NCBI GenBank assembly: GCA_046269235.1
Contig: JBJZOS010000001.1
Location: 248,001 to 312,000 of the forward strand
Direction of reading: 5' to 3'
Source: Soonwooa sp032078105
Lineage (GTDB): Bacteria; Bacteroidota; Bacteroidia; Flavobacteriales; Weeksellaceae
DNA length: 64,000 nucleotides
The notes below the pieces were generated by a model. It was not told the origin of the DNA. It saw only the letters and a program-made list of their open reading frames with translations, and did no database searches. Of this stretch, positions 44,116-53,271 are shown piece by piece (the first letter of the stretch is position 1; the number at the start of each line of letters is the position of its first letter). A program made the translations under genes and the position numbers.

Positions 44116-47031
44116 ATGAAGAAAATAATTACTACGGTTTCAATTTTATTAATGATGACAGCAGTGAATGCACAAAAATACGAACTACAACACCTTACAG
44201 ATCCTAGTGGATATCAGTATGATAGCGTGAAAAACGACGCTAACGGTGTTAGAATATATACGCTTAAAAATGGTCTAAAAGTCTATCTTGCTAAAAATGA
44301 AGACGCGCCACGTATCCAAACCTACATCCCTGTAAGAACCGGCTCTAACCAAGATCCTGCGGACAATACTGGTCTTGCGCATTATTTGGAGCACATGGTT
44401 TTCAAAGGGACATCAAAGTTGGGGACACAAGATTGGGTAAAGGAAAAAGCTTTGCTACAACAGATTTCGGACCTTTATGAGCAACATAAAGCTGAGAAAG
44501 ATCCAGAAAAAAAGAAAGCACTTTATAAGAAAATCGATGAGGTGTCGCAAGAAGCTTCAAAATATGCTATCGCTAACGAATATGACAAAGCTATTTCGTC
44601 TTTGGGAGCAACTGGTACCAATGCGCACACTTGGTTAGACGAAACGGTTTACAAAAATAATATTCCGTCCAACGAATTAGAAAAATGGCTAAAAGTTGAG
44701 AAAGAACGTTTCTCAGAATTGGTGTTGAGATTATTCCATACCGAGTTGGAAGCCGTTTACGAAGAGTACAATCGTGCACAAGATAACGATGGACGTCTGG
44801 TTAACTATGAGTTGATGGACGCTTTGTTCCCAACACATCCTAACGGACAACAAACAACAATTGGTACATCAGAACACCTCAAGAATCCTTCTATGGAAGC
44901 TATTCACAAGTATTTTGACACGTATTATGTGCCTAATAATATGGCTGTTGTTTTGGTTGGTGATATTGATTTTGATAAAACGATTAAGCTAGTAGATCAA
45001 TATTTTGGAACTTTTAAATACAAAGAACTACCAAAAAAGCAATTACCAGTGGAGGCGCCAATGACTTCGGTTGTTTCTAGAACGGTGAAAAGTCCTTCTA
45101 CACCGCGTTTGACAATGGCTTGGCGAACAGATTCTTACGGAACTAAAGAAGCGCGTCTTGCCGATCTGGTTGCAAATATCTTGAGTAATAATGGCGAGGC
45201 AGGTCTTATTGATCTTAACATCAACCAACAACAAAAAGCTTTAGGCGCTTATGCCTATGCGTCGCCTTTCAAATATTACGGAAATATGACGATGGCGATT
45301 GTTCCGAAAGATGGTCAGTCGATGGAAGATGCTAAAAAATTATTGTTGAATCAAATCGACTTAATTAAAAAAGGAGACTTTCCAGATTGGATGTTGCCAG
45401 CAATCATCAATGATATGAAGGTTCAACGTCTTAAAGGTTGGGAAACTGCGGATGGTCTTGCAACAACACTTTATAATGTGTACATCAAAAATGTGAATTG
45501 GGAAGATGAGCTAGATGACATCAACGAGTACGAAAAAATTACAAAAGCTGATGTTGTTAAATTCGCAAACGATTTCTTTAAAGACAATTATGTAGTTGTA
45601 TACAAAGAGAAAGGTGTTAATGACAAATTGGTTCGTGTTGAGAATCCTGGTATTACGCCGATTAAACTTAATAGAGAAGCGCAATCGCCTTTCCTAAAAG
45701 ATATTCTTAACGCAAAAGTTGGCGATATCCAACCTCAATTTATCGATTATCAAACTGCGATAAAAACAGATAAGATTAAAGACAAAAAAATAAGTTTCGT
45801 TTCTAACAAATACAATGAAGTTGCACAAGTTAGCTACGTCTATCCAATGGGGTCTGACAACGATAAAGAAATGTCTTTGGCGGTGTCGGTTTTACAATAT
45901 TTAGGAACTTCGAAATATACACCCGAGCAACTAAAAGGTGAGTTTTACAAACTGGGAATTGCTAACAGTTTCCGAACAGGAAATGACCAAATCATCATTA
46001 CGTTGACGGGGCTAGAAAACAACATGAAAAAAGGTGTTGAACTTCTTAATCATTGGATTTCTGATGTTAAACCAGATCAGGCCATCTATGATCAAACAGT
46101 TAAAACAATTCTTGAAGGTCGCGAAGTAGCGAAAAAAGACAAAACAAGAATTATGGCAGCTTTGAGCAACTATGCGAAATATGGAAAAGAAAGCCGTTTC
46201 AGCGATGTTATTTCTAAACAAAATTTAGAAAGTATAAAGGTTGCTGATTTGATGTCAAAAATTAAGAATCTTAACAAATATCCTTACGAAGTTTTCTTGT
46301 ACGGAAAAGATGAAAAATCTTTGAAAAACGATGTTAAACCTTACATCCAAACAGCAAGTTTAACAGCGCCAAAAGCTAAAGAATATCCTGAGCCAGCAAT
46401 GTCTGGACATGTATATTTTACGAACTATGACATGGTACAAACCGAAATGTCAAAAGTAGCGAAAGCCAGCAATGTTAATACAAAAGACTTCGGAAAAATT
46501 AATGTGTTTAACGAATATTTTGGACGTGGATTATCGTCGATTGTCTTCCAAGAGATTAGAGAAAGTAAGTCGTTGGCGTATTCTGCTTACGTTTCTTATG
46601 CTCCAAGTAATATATTAAATCACCCAAATTATGTAACGACATACATTGGTACGCAAGCTAACAAATTGCCGCAAGCTGTTAGCGCTATGAATGATTTGAT
46701 GGCAGAACTTCCACAGATTCCTGCGCAGTTTGAGAACGCAAAAGGTTCGGCACTTAAGCAAATTGCATCTAACAGAATCAACAGAACCAATATTTATTTC
46801 AACCAATTGGCGTTGTCGAAATTGGGGATTAACTATGACATCAGAAAAGATACGTATGCAGAAATTCAGTCTTTGACTCTACCAGAGTTGACAAATTTCT
46901 ACAACGGACAGATCAAACCATTGAAATACAATACCGCAATCATCGGGAAAAAGGAAAACCTAAATATGGATGCAATCAACAAGATGGGCGACTTCAAAGA
47001 GGTGACTTTGGAAGAGATTTTCGGTTACTAA
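44116..47031 (+). CDS. M16 family (pitrilysin-like) zinc metalloprotease
   Basis: 971 residues, exported (signal KKIITTVSILLMMTAVNAQ). The inverted zinc motif HxxEH is at 89-93 (HYLEH), with the downstream glutamate region ELEAVYEEYNRAQ near 211-222. Two tandem M16 halves follow (second near 520-960, with NEYFGRGLSSIVFQEIRESKSLAYSAYVSY), so one polypeptide forms the clamshell. It degrades peptides in the periplasm; substrates unknown. GC-rich repeats flank the gene on both sides; a terminator follows. Confidence 0.93.
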   Translation: MKKIITTVSILLMMTAVNAQKYELQHLTDPSGYQYDSVKNDANGVRIYTLKNGLKVYLAKNEDAPRIQTYIPVRTGSNQDPADNTGLAHYLEHMVFKGTSKLGTQDWVKEKALLQQISDLYEQHKAEKDPEKKKALYKKIDEVSQEASKYAIANEYDKAISSLGATGTNAHTWLDETVYKNNIPSNELEKWLKVEKERFSELVLRLFHTELEAVYEEYNRAQDNDGRLVNYELMDALFPTHPNGQQTTIGTSEHLKNPSMEAIHKYFDTYYVPNNMAVVLVGDIDFDKTIKLVDQYFGTFKYKELPKKQLPVEAPMTSVVSRTVKSPSTPRLTMAWRTDSYGTKEARLADLVANILSNNGEAGLIDLNINQQQKALGAYAYASPFKYYGNMTMAIVPKDGQSMEDAKKLLLNQIDLIKKGDFPDWMLPAIINDMKVQRLKGWETADGLATTLYNVYIKNVNWEDELDDINEYEKITKADVVKFANDFFKDNYVVVYKEKGVNDKLVRVENPGITPIKLNREAQSPFLKDILNAKVGDIQPQFIDYQTAIKTDKIKDKKISFVSNKYNEVAQVSYVYPMGSDNDKEMSLAVSVLQYLGTSKYTPEQLKGEFYKLGIANSFRTGNDQIIITLTGLENNMKKGVELLNHWISDVKPDQAIYDQTVKTILEGREVAKKDKTRIMAALSNYAKYGKESRFSDVISKQNLESIKVADLMSKIKNLNKYPYEVFLYGKDEKSLKNDVKPYIQTASLTAPKAKEYPEPAMSGHVYFTNYDMVQTEMSKVAKASNVNTKDFGKINVFNEYFGRGLSSIVFQEIRESKSLAYSAYVSYAPSNILNHPNYVTTYIGTQANKLPQAVSAMNDLMAELPQIPAQFENAKGSALKQIASNRINRTNIYFNQLALSKLGINYDIRKDTYAEIQSLTLPELTNFYNGQIKPLKYNTAIIGKKENLNMDAINKMGDFKEVTLEEIFGY

Positions 47032-47054
47032 TTTTTGGTTAGTAAATTAATTAC

Positions 47055-47089
47055 AGCGACTTCTATTCAGTTAGGAGTCGCTTTTTTTT
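47055..47089 (+). terminator. Terminator after the M16 gene (first copy)
   Basis: AGCGACT...AGTCGCT stem extended by CTA/TAG, then eight Ts. An almost identical hairpin lies at 47413. Confidence 0.85.
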
Positions 47090-47280
47090 GGCGTGCCCAT
47101 TTGCGCTCACTTGGTTCGACGCTGCGCGTCGCCCGCATTCGCGCTTCAGGTCGGTCTTCGCGCAGTCGCTGTGATGCTCGGACGGCTCCGCTGCGCTCCG
47201 CCAACTCACATCACGAGCTCCAACAATGCGCTTCGCCCTCACGCAAAGTTGGGATAATAACCCGAGTGTGGGATGGGAAA
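47090..47280. repeat. GC-rich dispersed intergenic repeat, copy 2
   Basis: It begins GGCGTGCCCATTTGCGCTCA and CTTGGTTC, the same 28 bp as copy 3 at 47448. Inside are palindromes such as GACGCTGCGCGTC and the segment TCGGACGGCTCCGCTGCGCT shared, inverted, with copy 1. CGAGCTCCAACAATGCGCTT near 47215 resembles copy 4. No gene supported. Confidence 0.65.
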
Positions 47281-47412
47281 TTAAGGTAAGTTCGAGTAGA
47301 TTAAAAAAATCTTATCGAGAATTTTTCGACACAAAATCTTTTAGACCGTTTCTTGAAATAACGCCTCGGATAAAAAAAAAAAAAATTTATTTCGAACTGA
47401 ACAAATGATTAC
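47281..47412. other. AT-rich gap between repeat copies
   Basis: About 130 nt with two A runs and no supported gene. It separates two near-identical terminator-repeat units and may be the tail of the first unit. Confidence 0.4.
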
Positions 47413-47445
47413 AGCGACTTCTATTCGGTTAGGAGTCGCTTTTTT
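47413..47445 (+). terminator. Duplicated terminator (second copy)
   Basis: The hairpin of 47055 with one loop change (CGG for CAG). It follows no gene, so it appears to have been copied together with the repeat. Confidence 0.75.
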
Positions 47446-47590
47446 ATGGCGTGCCCATTTGCGCTCACTTGGTTCAATGCTTCGCATTGCCCGCGTTCGC
47501 GCCCAGGATGGAACGGCATTGTTGGAGCTCGCACCGTAGGCGAAGGTACATGTGATGGCAAGGCGCACCGACTAGTGACAGCCGGAGATT
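47446..47590. repeat. GC-rich dispersed intergenic repeat, copy 3
   Basis: Same first 28 bp as copy 2. The second half, AGGATGGAACGGCATTGTTG to GAGCTCGC and CGACTAGTGACAGCCGG, is the reverse complement of copy 4 at 54954-55045. A variable middle (CAATGCTTCGCATTG, a palindrome) differs from copy 2 but keeps the hairpin shape. Confidence 0.7.
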
Positions 47591-47645
47591 GCGAGCCAAA
47601 AAAAATTATCGTGTTGAAGAGGTTTTCTATACTTATTGTTATAAC

Positions 47646-47775
47646 ATAAAAAAACCCAGCCGAAGCTGGGTAAAAACTAATAACCATGAAAACTCAAATT
47701 AAACATGAGAATCATAATAATATTAGCAAACTGTGTGCCAAAAATTATTACTGTCTCTTATTGAGAAATTCAGTG
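47646..47775 (-). ncRNA. Candidate small RNA with intrinsic terminator
   Basis: On the minus strand a strong hairpin ACCCAGC / GCTGGGT with a TTCG loop and a seven-T tail (about 47648-47669) ends a stretch of about 125 nt that has no gene. A TATATTTG (-7 type) element lies at about 47777-47786 on the same strand, but I see no matching -33 TTG. This could be a short transcript divergent from ndk. No Rfam family recognised. Confidence 0.3.
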
Positions 47776-47827
47776 ACAAATATATATAAAAAATTGTAAA
47801 TTTGCATAGTCTATAATTAAAAAATCA

Positions 47828-48247
47828 ATGTCAGGAAAAATTACATTCACCATGATTAAACCAGATGCGGTTGCAGATGGACATATTGGTGCTATTTTAG
47901 GGAAAATTGCAGAAGCTGGATTCAAGATCAAAGCTTTAAAACTTACTCAGCTTACAATTGCTGACAGTAAAAAATTCTACGAAGTTCATTCAGAAAGACC
48001 ATTCTATGGTGAGTTGGTAGATTTTATGTCATCTGGACCAATCGTTGCTGCAGTTTTGGAGAAGGATAATGCTGTGGAAGATTTCAGAACATTAATTGGT
48101 GCTACTAACCCTGCTGATGCTGCGGAAGGTACAATCAGAAAGATGTTTGCAAGAAGTGTTGGAGAAAATGCCGTTCATGGTTCAGACTCTGATGAGAATG
48201 CTTTAATCGAAGCGCAATTCCATTTTTCTGGAAGAGAAATTTTCTAA
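47828..48247 (+). CDS. ndk: Nucleoside-diphosphate kinase
   Basis: 139 residues, full length. It transfers the gamma-phosphate between NTPs and NDPs through a phospho-histidine. Signature NAVHGSDS with catalytic H117; the start TFTMIKPDAVADGHIGAIL and HSERPFYGELVDFMSSGP are canonical. TAAATTTG at 47797-47804 is a likely -7 element. A terminator follows at once. Confidence 0.97.
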   Translation: MSGKITFTMIKPDAVADGHIGAILGKIAEAGFKIKALKLTQLTIADSKKFYEVHSERPFYGELVDFMSSGPIVAAVLEKDNAVEDFRTLIGATNPADAAEGTIRKMFARSVGENAVHGSDSDENALIEAQFHFSGREIF

Positions 48248-48269
48248 GAAATTTTTTTAACAAAAATAA

Positions 48270-48298
48270 AAGCGACATCCATAAGGTGTCGCTTTTTA
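48270..48298 (+). terminator. Terminator after ndk
   Basis: Stem AAGCGACATCC / GGTGTCGCTT with ATAA loop and T run. Confidence 0.85.
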
Positions 48299-48320
48299 TT
48301 ATTTAAAACTTTAATAAAGA

Positions 48321-48971
48321 TTAAAGTTTTAAAAGTTCGATGGTTTTTGCTGGATTTTCGGATGCGAAAACGGCGTTGCCTGCAACCAAAACATCTGCAC
48401 CAGCGTCAAATAACTTTGACGCGTTGTCTAGGTTAACACCGCCATCAACTTGGATTAATGCTGTTGAGTTGTTATCTAAAATCATGTCTTTGGTTTCTTT
48501 CACTTTTTTATAAGTGTTTTCAATGAATTTTTGTCCTCCAAAACCAGGATTTACACTCATTATTAAAACCAAATCAACTTCTTTGATAATGTCTTCCAAT
48601 AAAATAACTGGTGTCGCCGGATTAAGTACAACACCTGCTTTTGCACCTTTATCTTGGATTTGATTGATCACACGGTGAAGGTGTGTGCAAGCTTCTAAGT
48701 GTACAGAAACCAAATCTGCGCCCATATTGATGAACTCGTCCACATACTTTTCTGGTTCAACAATCATCAAATGAACATCAACAAATTTCTTTGCGTGTTC
48801 TTGAATTGTCTTCATCACAGGGAAACCGAAAGAAATGTTTGGTACAAAGCGACCGTCCATCACATCAACGTGTAACCAATCTGCTTGACTTTCATTTAGC
48901 ATTTCGATGTCGCGTTGCAGATTTCCAAAATCCGCTGATAAAAGCGATGGTGCGATTAATTTATTTTTCAT
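48321..48971 (-). CDS. rpe: Ribulose-phosphate 3-epimerase
   Basis: 216 residues, TIM barrel, interconverts ribulose-5-phosphate and xylulose-5-phosphate in the pentose phosphate pathway. Motifs: IAPSLLSADFGNL, metal ligands H34 and D36 in LHVDVMDGRFVPNISFG, H67 in VDVHLMI, and VNPGFGGQKFI and QVDGGVN towards the C-terminus. It is convergent with ndk and follows the M42 gene by 39 nt on the same strand. Confidence 0.96.
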   Translation of the reverse strand: MKNKLIAPSLLSADFGNLQRDIEMLNESQADWLHVDVMDGRFVPNISFGFPVMKTIQEHAKKFVDVHLMIVEPEKYVDEFINMGADLVSVHLEACTHLHRVINQIQDKGAKAGVVLNPATPVILLEDIIKEVDLVLIMSVNPGFGGQKFIENTYKKVKETKDMILDNNSTALIQVDGGVNLDNASKLFDAGADVLVAGNAVFASENPAKTIELLKL

Positions 48972-49010
48972 TTTTACGAATTAGATTTACTTTATTTTTT
49001 TAGATTTTAT

Positions 49011-50087
49011 TTAATGATATTTCATATTCATGTCTGGTTTTATCTTGAGAAGGCTTTCGTAGATTAATTTAATAACATTACTAACATCTTCTTTAGAAAC
49101 CATCTCTACTGTTGTATGCATATAACGCAAAGGCAAAGAAATCAAGGCGCTTGGTACGCCACCGTTAGAGTGTGCGAAAGCGTCAGTGTCCGTTCCTGTT
49201 GCGCGACTTGCGGCTGCACGTTGGAAAGGTATTTTCTTGCTTTTTGCTGTGTCAACAATCAATTCTCTAATCGTGTGATGAACACTCGGCGCAAAGAAAA
49301 CTACCGGTCCGTCGCCACATTTTTGGTCACCTTCTTTTTTCTTATCGATCATCGGTGTTGTCGTATCGTGTGTAACATCGGTAACAATCGCGATATTTGG
49401 TTTGATAGTTTCAGCAATCATTTGTGCCCCATAAAGACCAACTTCTTCTTGCACCGAATTGGTAATGTAAAGTCCAAATGGAAGTTTCTTTTTATTCTCT
49501 TTTAAAAGGCGAGCAACTTCGGCAATCATAAAACCGCCGATTCTGTTGTCTAAGGCACGGCAAACAAAATATCTATCATTTAGTTCAAAAAACTCATCAG
49601 GATAAGTAATCATACAACCAACATAGATTCCTAAATCTTCAACTTCTTGTTTGGTTGTTGCGCCACAATCGATAAATATATTTTCGATTTTTGGTGTTGG
49701 CTCATTTTGATTAGCACTTCTGGTATGGATTGCTGGCCAACCGAAAACACCTTTTACCACGCCTTTTTCGCCATGGATATTTACCACTTTCGAAGGCGCG
49801 ATGGTTTGGTCCGATCCACCATTTCTGATAACATATATTAAACCATCATCTGTAATATAGTTGACATACCAGCTGATTTCGTCAGCATGCGCTTCAATCA
49901 CTACTTTGAAGTCTGCTTCGGGATTGATGATGCCATAAGCGGTGCCGTAATGATCGTATTCTATCTTGTCAACATAGTTCTTGATATAGTCTGTCCAAAT
50001 TTTTTGTCCAGCGTGTTCGTAGCCGGTAGGAGAGGCTACATTAAGATATTCTTGTAAAAATTTTAATGATTTTTTTTCAAATTTCAT
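49011..50087 (-). CDS. M42 family metallo-aminopeptidase
   Basis: 358 residues, cytosolic, normally a tetrahedral dodecamer with two metals per active site. Ligand motifs: H67 and D69 (IEAHADEISWYV), CRALDNRIGG, SVQEEVGLYGA with catalytic Glu and metal Glu, TDVTHDTT, and the last His in PLRYMHTTVEM. The family cleaves N-terminal residues from peptides; some members were first called cellulases in error. It lies just upstream of rpe and may be co-transcribed. Confidence 0.92.
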   Translation of the reverse strand: MKFEKKSLKFLQEYLNVASPTGYEHAGQKIWTDYIKNYVDKIEYDHYGTAYGIINPEADFKVVIEAHADEISWYVNYITDDGLIYVIRNGGSDQTIAPSKVVNIHGEKGVVKGVFGWPAIHTRSANQNEPTPKIENIFIDCGATTKQEVEDLGIYVGCMITYPDEFFELNDRYFVCRALDNRIGGFMIAEVARLLKENKKKLPFGLYITNSVQEEVGLYGAQMIAETIKPNIAIVTDVTHDTTTPMIDKKKEGDQKCGDGPVVFFAPSVHHTIRELIVDTAKSKKIPFQRAAASRATGTDTDAFAHSNGGVPSALISLPLRYMHTTVEMVSKEDVSNVIKLIYESLLKIKPDMNMKYH

Positions 50088-50138
50088 AATAGGAATGATT
50101 TTTGATAATTGACAAACTCCAATTGAGAGGTAAAAGTA

Positions 50139-50855
50139 ATGAAATTTTATAAGTTATTTTTAGTTTTAAGCATCTTTGTGGGCGCTTTTGCAATGGCTCA
50201 AAATGATTCTGATCTTAATAATCAGGTTCCTAAAGCACTAAGCGAAATGCCAAAAGATAAACTAAAAAAAGATGAGTTCGGGAATTGGTATTATTATGAT
50301 GAGGTTCAGAAAGCTAAAGTCTATGATATCAATGGGGAACAAGTGATTGTGATGGATGAGTTGCTAATTAGAGCAAATCCAAAATTTAATAACCAGTTAG
50401 ATCGGAATTTTTATTTTTTTCTAAATAAAAAGCTCAATCGTGTCTATCCACTATTTCTGAATGCACTCGAGCAATATCGAGGTTTAGAAAACGAAACAGC
50501 AACAATGGACGAAAGATCTAAAGCCAAGTATATTAAAAAACGTCAAGAAGAATTGGCGAATGAATATGAAAAGCAATTGCGCGATTTGACAACGACAGAA
50601 GGGCAGGTTTTTGCAAAATTGATGAATCGTGCTACTGGCAAAACGGTATACGAAATTATCCGTGAGCTACGCGGTGGTTGGAGTGCTTTTTGGTGGAATG
50701 TTAAAGGTAATATGGCAGATGTAAGCCTAAAAATACCTTATGATCCGCATAAATATCGTGAAGATAATTTTATCGAAAGCCTTTTGATAAGTAACTGGAA
50801 TTATGGTTATCTACAACCTTATCCAGGTTATAAAGATTTTAAAATAGAAAAATAG
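50139..50855 (+). CDS. DUF4294 family secreted protein
   Basis: 238 residues with signal peptide (KFYKLFLVLSIFVGAFAMAQ). Family marks: DEFGNWYYYDEVQKAKVYDI, the central FYFFLNKKLNRVYPLFLNALEQYR and the end FWWNVKGNMADVSLKIPYDPHKYREDNFIE. Only Bacteroidota carry it, to my knowledge, and its role is unknown. It starts 51 nt from the divergent M42 gene and ends a few bases before the convergent Nudix gene. Confidence 0.85.
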   Translation: MKFYKLFLVLSIFVGAFAMAQNDSDLNNQVPKALSEMPKDKLKKDEFGNWYYYDEVQKAKVYDINGEQVIVMDELLIRANPKFNNQLDRNFYFFLNKKLNRVYPLFLNALEQYRGLENETATMDERSKAKYIKKRQEELANEYEKQLRDLTTTEGQVFAKLMNRATGKTVYEIIRELRGGWSAFWWNVKGNMADVSLKIPYDPHKYREDNFIESLLISNWNYGYLQPYPGYKDFKIEK

Positions 50856-50862
50856 TAGTTAG

Positions 50863-51276
50863 TTATAGATACTGTTGTTTTAATTTTTCAAAAACAATAT
50901 TGTCGATTGGTAGAGGAAATGGGTTTTCTTTGTTCAAAGGAACCCATTCTGCTGTTTCGATGCATGGGTCAATAATTAACATATCTTCTTCGTTGATGAT
51001 CTCGCACAGATAATATATGGTCATCAGCTGTTCGTTGTCACGAAACCTCGATACCAAAAAATCTTCTTGTGTGTAAAAATGACTTACTACTTTGATGTCA
51101 AGGTTTAATTCTTCATTGAATTCTCTTTTTAAACATCCGATAACACTTTCACCGAATTCTAATCCGCCACCAGGAAGTTTAAGAAGATGTTCGCCAGCAT
51201 ATTCTTCATGCAGAGCCAATACCGATTGATTTTTTATACAAATCCCATAAACGCGAAGGTTAATCTTATCTATCAT
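50863..51276 (-). CDS. Nudix hydrolase
   Basis: 137 residues. The Nudix box GGLEFGESVIGCLKREFNEE (about 37-57), continuing LNLDI, has the full G-x5-E-x7-RE-x2-EE-x-hydrophobic pattern and so the metal-binding glutamates. It hydrolyses a nucleoside diphosphate linked to some group; the substrate cannot be told. It lies downstream of mnmD on the same strand with a 74-nt gap, and ends 7 nt from the DUF4294 stop. Confidence 0.88.
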   Translation of the reverse strand: MIDKINLRVYGICIKNQSVLALHEEYAGEHLLKLPGGGLEFGESVIGCLKREFNEELNLDIKVVSHFYTQEDFLVSRFRDNEQLMTIYYLCEIINEEDMLIIDPCIETAEWVPLNKENPFPLPIDNIVFEKLKQQYL

Positions 51277-51350
51277 GTTAAGTTTTTCTTTTATAAATAT
51301 AGGCCTTTTATTTAAAACAAAATTTCGAAAGTTCGATTTTAGACAATTAA

Positions 51351-52025
51351 CTAAAGTTTAGTCGCGTTAATCATTTCCCGTTTCCCGGGAGGTCCAGCCA
51401 GTTTTTGTACTGAAAAATTTAATTCTTTCAAAGCGCGTTTCAGGCTGCCTTTAGAAGAATATGTTGTTAAAAGTCCATCTGTGTTCATTGTGTTAGCGAC
51501 GATTTCGATAAGTGGTTTTTCCCAAAGATCTGGTTGGACTTTCGCACCAAAACAATCGAAATATACTAAGTCAATTTTTGGAAGGTCTAAGCTTTTAATA
51601 TCGAAAAAATCAGCTTTTATCTTTGTTAAAAAAAAGTTGGGGATAATTTCTGTCGCTTCGCCCCAATTAGCAGCATGGATTTTCTTTTCAATTTCAGAAA
51701 TTTCTGGATTATCAAAAAGTTTTGCATAATCTAAGGCAACAAGTTCGTCATTGGAAATAGGATATTTTTCGATGCCAAAGTAATGAATTATATGATTTTT
51801 GTCATTTCGTAATAATGCATTAATTGTTACTAAAACGTTAAGACCTGTCCCGAATCCTAGTTCAAGAATGTTAAATTGGCAATGATTTATTTTTATTAAT
51901 CCATTTTTGATAAATACATGTTCTGCTTCTTGTAGAGCGCCGTTATGAGAGTGATAAGTCTCGTCTAAGTTTCTGATATATAGCGTTTTACTTCCGTCTA
52001 GAGTCGTGATGATTTCGCGATTCAT
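51351..52025 (-). CDS. mnmD: tRNA 5-methylaminomethyl-2-thiouridine methyltransferase (MnmD)
   Basis: The start is set at ATG 52025 (MNREIITTLDGSKTLYI); an upstream TTG would fall within a TATATTTG promoter-like element at 52038-52045. 224 residues equal to the methyltransferase half of MnmC without the FAD domain. Motifs: SAM site ILELGFGTGLNVLVT, DLVYFDCFGAKVQPDLW, and the end KLAGPPGKREMINA. It makes the final methyl transfer in mnm5s2U34 of tRNA. Stand-alone forms are normal in this phylum. Confidence 0.88.
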   Translation of the reverse strand: MNREIITTLDGSKTLYIRNLDETYHSHNGALQEAEHVFIKNGLIKINHCQFNILELGFGTGLNVLVTINALLRNDKNHIIHYFGIEKYPISNDELVALDYAKLFDNPEISEIEKKIHAANWGEATEIIPNFFLTKIKADFFDIKSLDLPKIDLVYFDCFGAKVQPDLWEKPLIEIVANTMNTDGLLTTYSSKGSLKRALKELNFSVQKLAGPPGKREMINATKL

Positions 52026-52055
52026 ATTCTTTTTTTTCAAATATAAACTTAATTT

Positions 52056-52084
52056 TTGAGATTTAAAAAATTATTATATATTTG
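52056..52084 (+). promoter_or_regulatory. ilvE promoter
   Basis: TTG 52056-52058, 18-nt spacer, TATATTTG 52077-52084; start codon 25 nt downstream. Back to back with the mnmD start. Confidence 0.6.
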
Positions 52085-52109
52085 TAAGAGTACATAAAAA
52101 ATTTCAAAA

Positions 52110-53171
52110 ATGATAATTCAAAAGACAGAAAATTCTAAGCTACCTACTTTTGATCCTAATAATTTTTCTTTCGGAGATACTTTTATCGATCACATGATTA
52201 TTTGTGAGTACGAAAACGGAAAATGGGGTGATGTTAAACTAGTTCCTTACGGACCACTTCCTTTCACACCAGCGATGATGGGGGTTAACTACGGACAAGC
52301 TTGTTTCGAAGGGATGAAGGCTTATAAAGACGAAAACGATGATATCTTCTTATTCCGTCCTGAAAAGAATTTTGAAAGAATTAACAAGTCAGCAAAGCGT
52401 CTTGCGATTCCAGAAATTCCAAGAGAAGCTTTTATCGACGGGCTTAATGCTTTGGTTGATATCGATAGAGAATGGATCCCGAAAGGAGAAGGGATGTCAT
52501 TATACATTCGTCCAGTAGTTTTTGCAACGGAAGAAGTTTTAAAAGCTAGAGTGTCTAACAAATATATGTTTGCGATTGTTGCAACGCCAGCTAAGAGTTA
52601 TTATTCTGCGCCAGTATCTGTGAAGATTTCAGATTATTATTCTCGTTCGGCTAACGGTGGTGTTGGTTTTGCAAAAGCAGCTGGTAATTATGCAGCATCT
52701 TTTTATCCAACGCAATTAGCAATTGATGAAGGTTATGACCAAGTAATTTGGACAGATGACGCAACACACGAATATTTCGAAGAAAGTGGTACGATGAACG
52801 TTTTTGTACGTATCAACGATACAATCTACACACCAAAAACTTCTGAAAAGATTTTGGATGGTGTTACAAGAGATAGTTTCTTACAATTAGCAGAGCGTAA
52901 TGGTATCGACGTAGTTGTTGGTGACGTTAAAGTTGCTGATGTTGTTGCAGCACTTAAAGATGGTAGCCTAAAAGAAGCTTGGGGCGTTGGTACAGCAGTT
53001 GTAACAACTAGATTCGAAGCTATTGGTTATGGTGATGAGAAGTTTGCGCTTCCTACATTGGCAGACGAAGATAGTTTTGCTTTCATCCTTAAAAAAGCTT
53101 TGGTTGATATCCAAACTAACCACGCTGAAGATCCATTCGGATGGAGAGTTAAGGTTGATAAAAAATACTAA
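52110..53171 (+). CDS. ilvE: Branched-chain amino acid aminotransferase
   Basis: 353 residues, fold-type IV PLP enzyme that transaminates Val, Leu and Ile with 2-oxoglutarate. PLP lysine K189 lies in GGVGFAKAAGNYAAS. Other motifs: GVNYGQACFEGMKAY, SLYIRPVVFA, EYFEESGTMNVF and GVTRDSFLQLAE. The length fits the group II (eukaryotic-like) branch common in Bacteroidota. Monocistronic: its own promoter and a terminator at 53193. Confidence 0.95.
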   Translation: MIIQKTENSKLPTFDPNNFSFGDTFIDHMIICEYENGKWGDVKLVPYGPLPFTPAMMGVNYGQACFEGMKAYKDENDDIFLFRPEKNFERINKSAKRLAIPEIPREAFIDGLNALVDIDREWIPKGEGMSLYIRPVVFATEEVLKARVSNKYMFAIVATPAKSYYSAPVSVKISDYYSRSANGGVGFAKAAGNYAASFYPTQLAIDEGYDQVIWTDDATHEYFEESGTMNVFVRINDTIYTPKTSEKILDGVTRDSFLQLAERNGIDVVVGDVKVADVVAALKDGSLKEAWGVGTAVVTTRFEAIGYGDEKFALPTLADEDSFAFILKKALVDIQTNHAEDPFGWRVKVDKKY

Positions 53172-53192
53172 AATATCTCTTAAAATATCATA

Positions 53193-53217
53193 AAGTCGGT
53201 TTTAACCGACTTTTTTT
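53193..53217 (+). terminator. Terminator after ilvE
   Basis: Perfect AAGTCGGTT / AACCGACTT stem and seven Ts. Confidence 0.88.
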
Positions 53218-53271
53218 GTGTCCATATATGTGAAGAAATGGCTAATAATTTCTTATTTTCGCACAGTATTT

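Noticed and set aside
47035..47690. Reading frames of 60-90 codons within the GC-rich repeats, on both strands
   Set aside because: Arg/Ser/Ala-rich, no family likeness, and the DNA is shared with non-coding copies elsewhere. They are by-products of GC-rich palindromes.
47685..47798. A 37-codon frame (MKTQIKHENHNN...) upstream of ndk
   Set aside because: No start context, AT-driven composition, and it overlaps the candidate RNA and the ndk promoter region.
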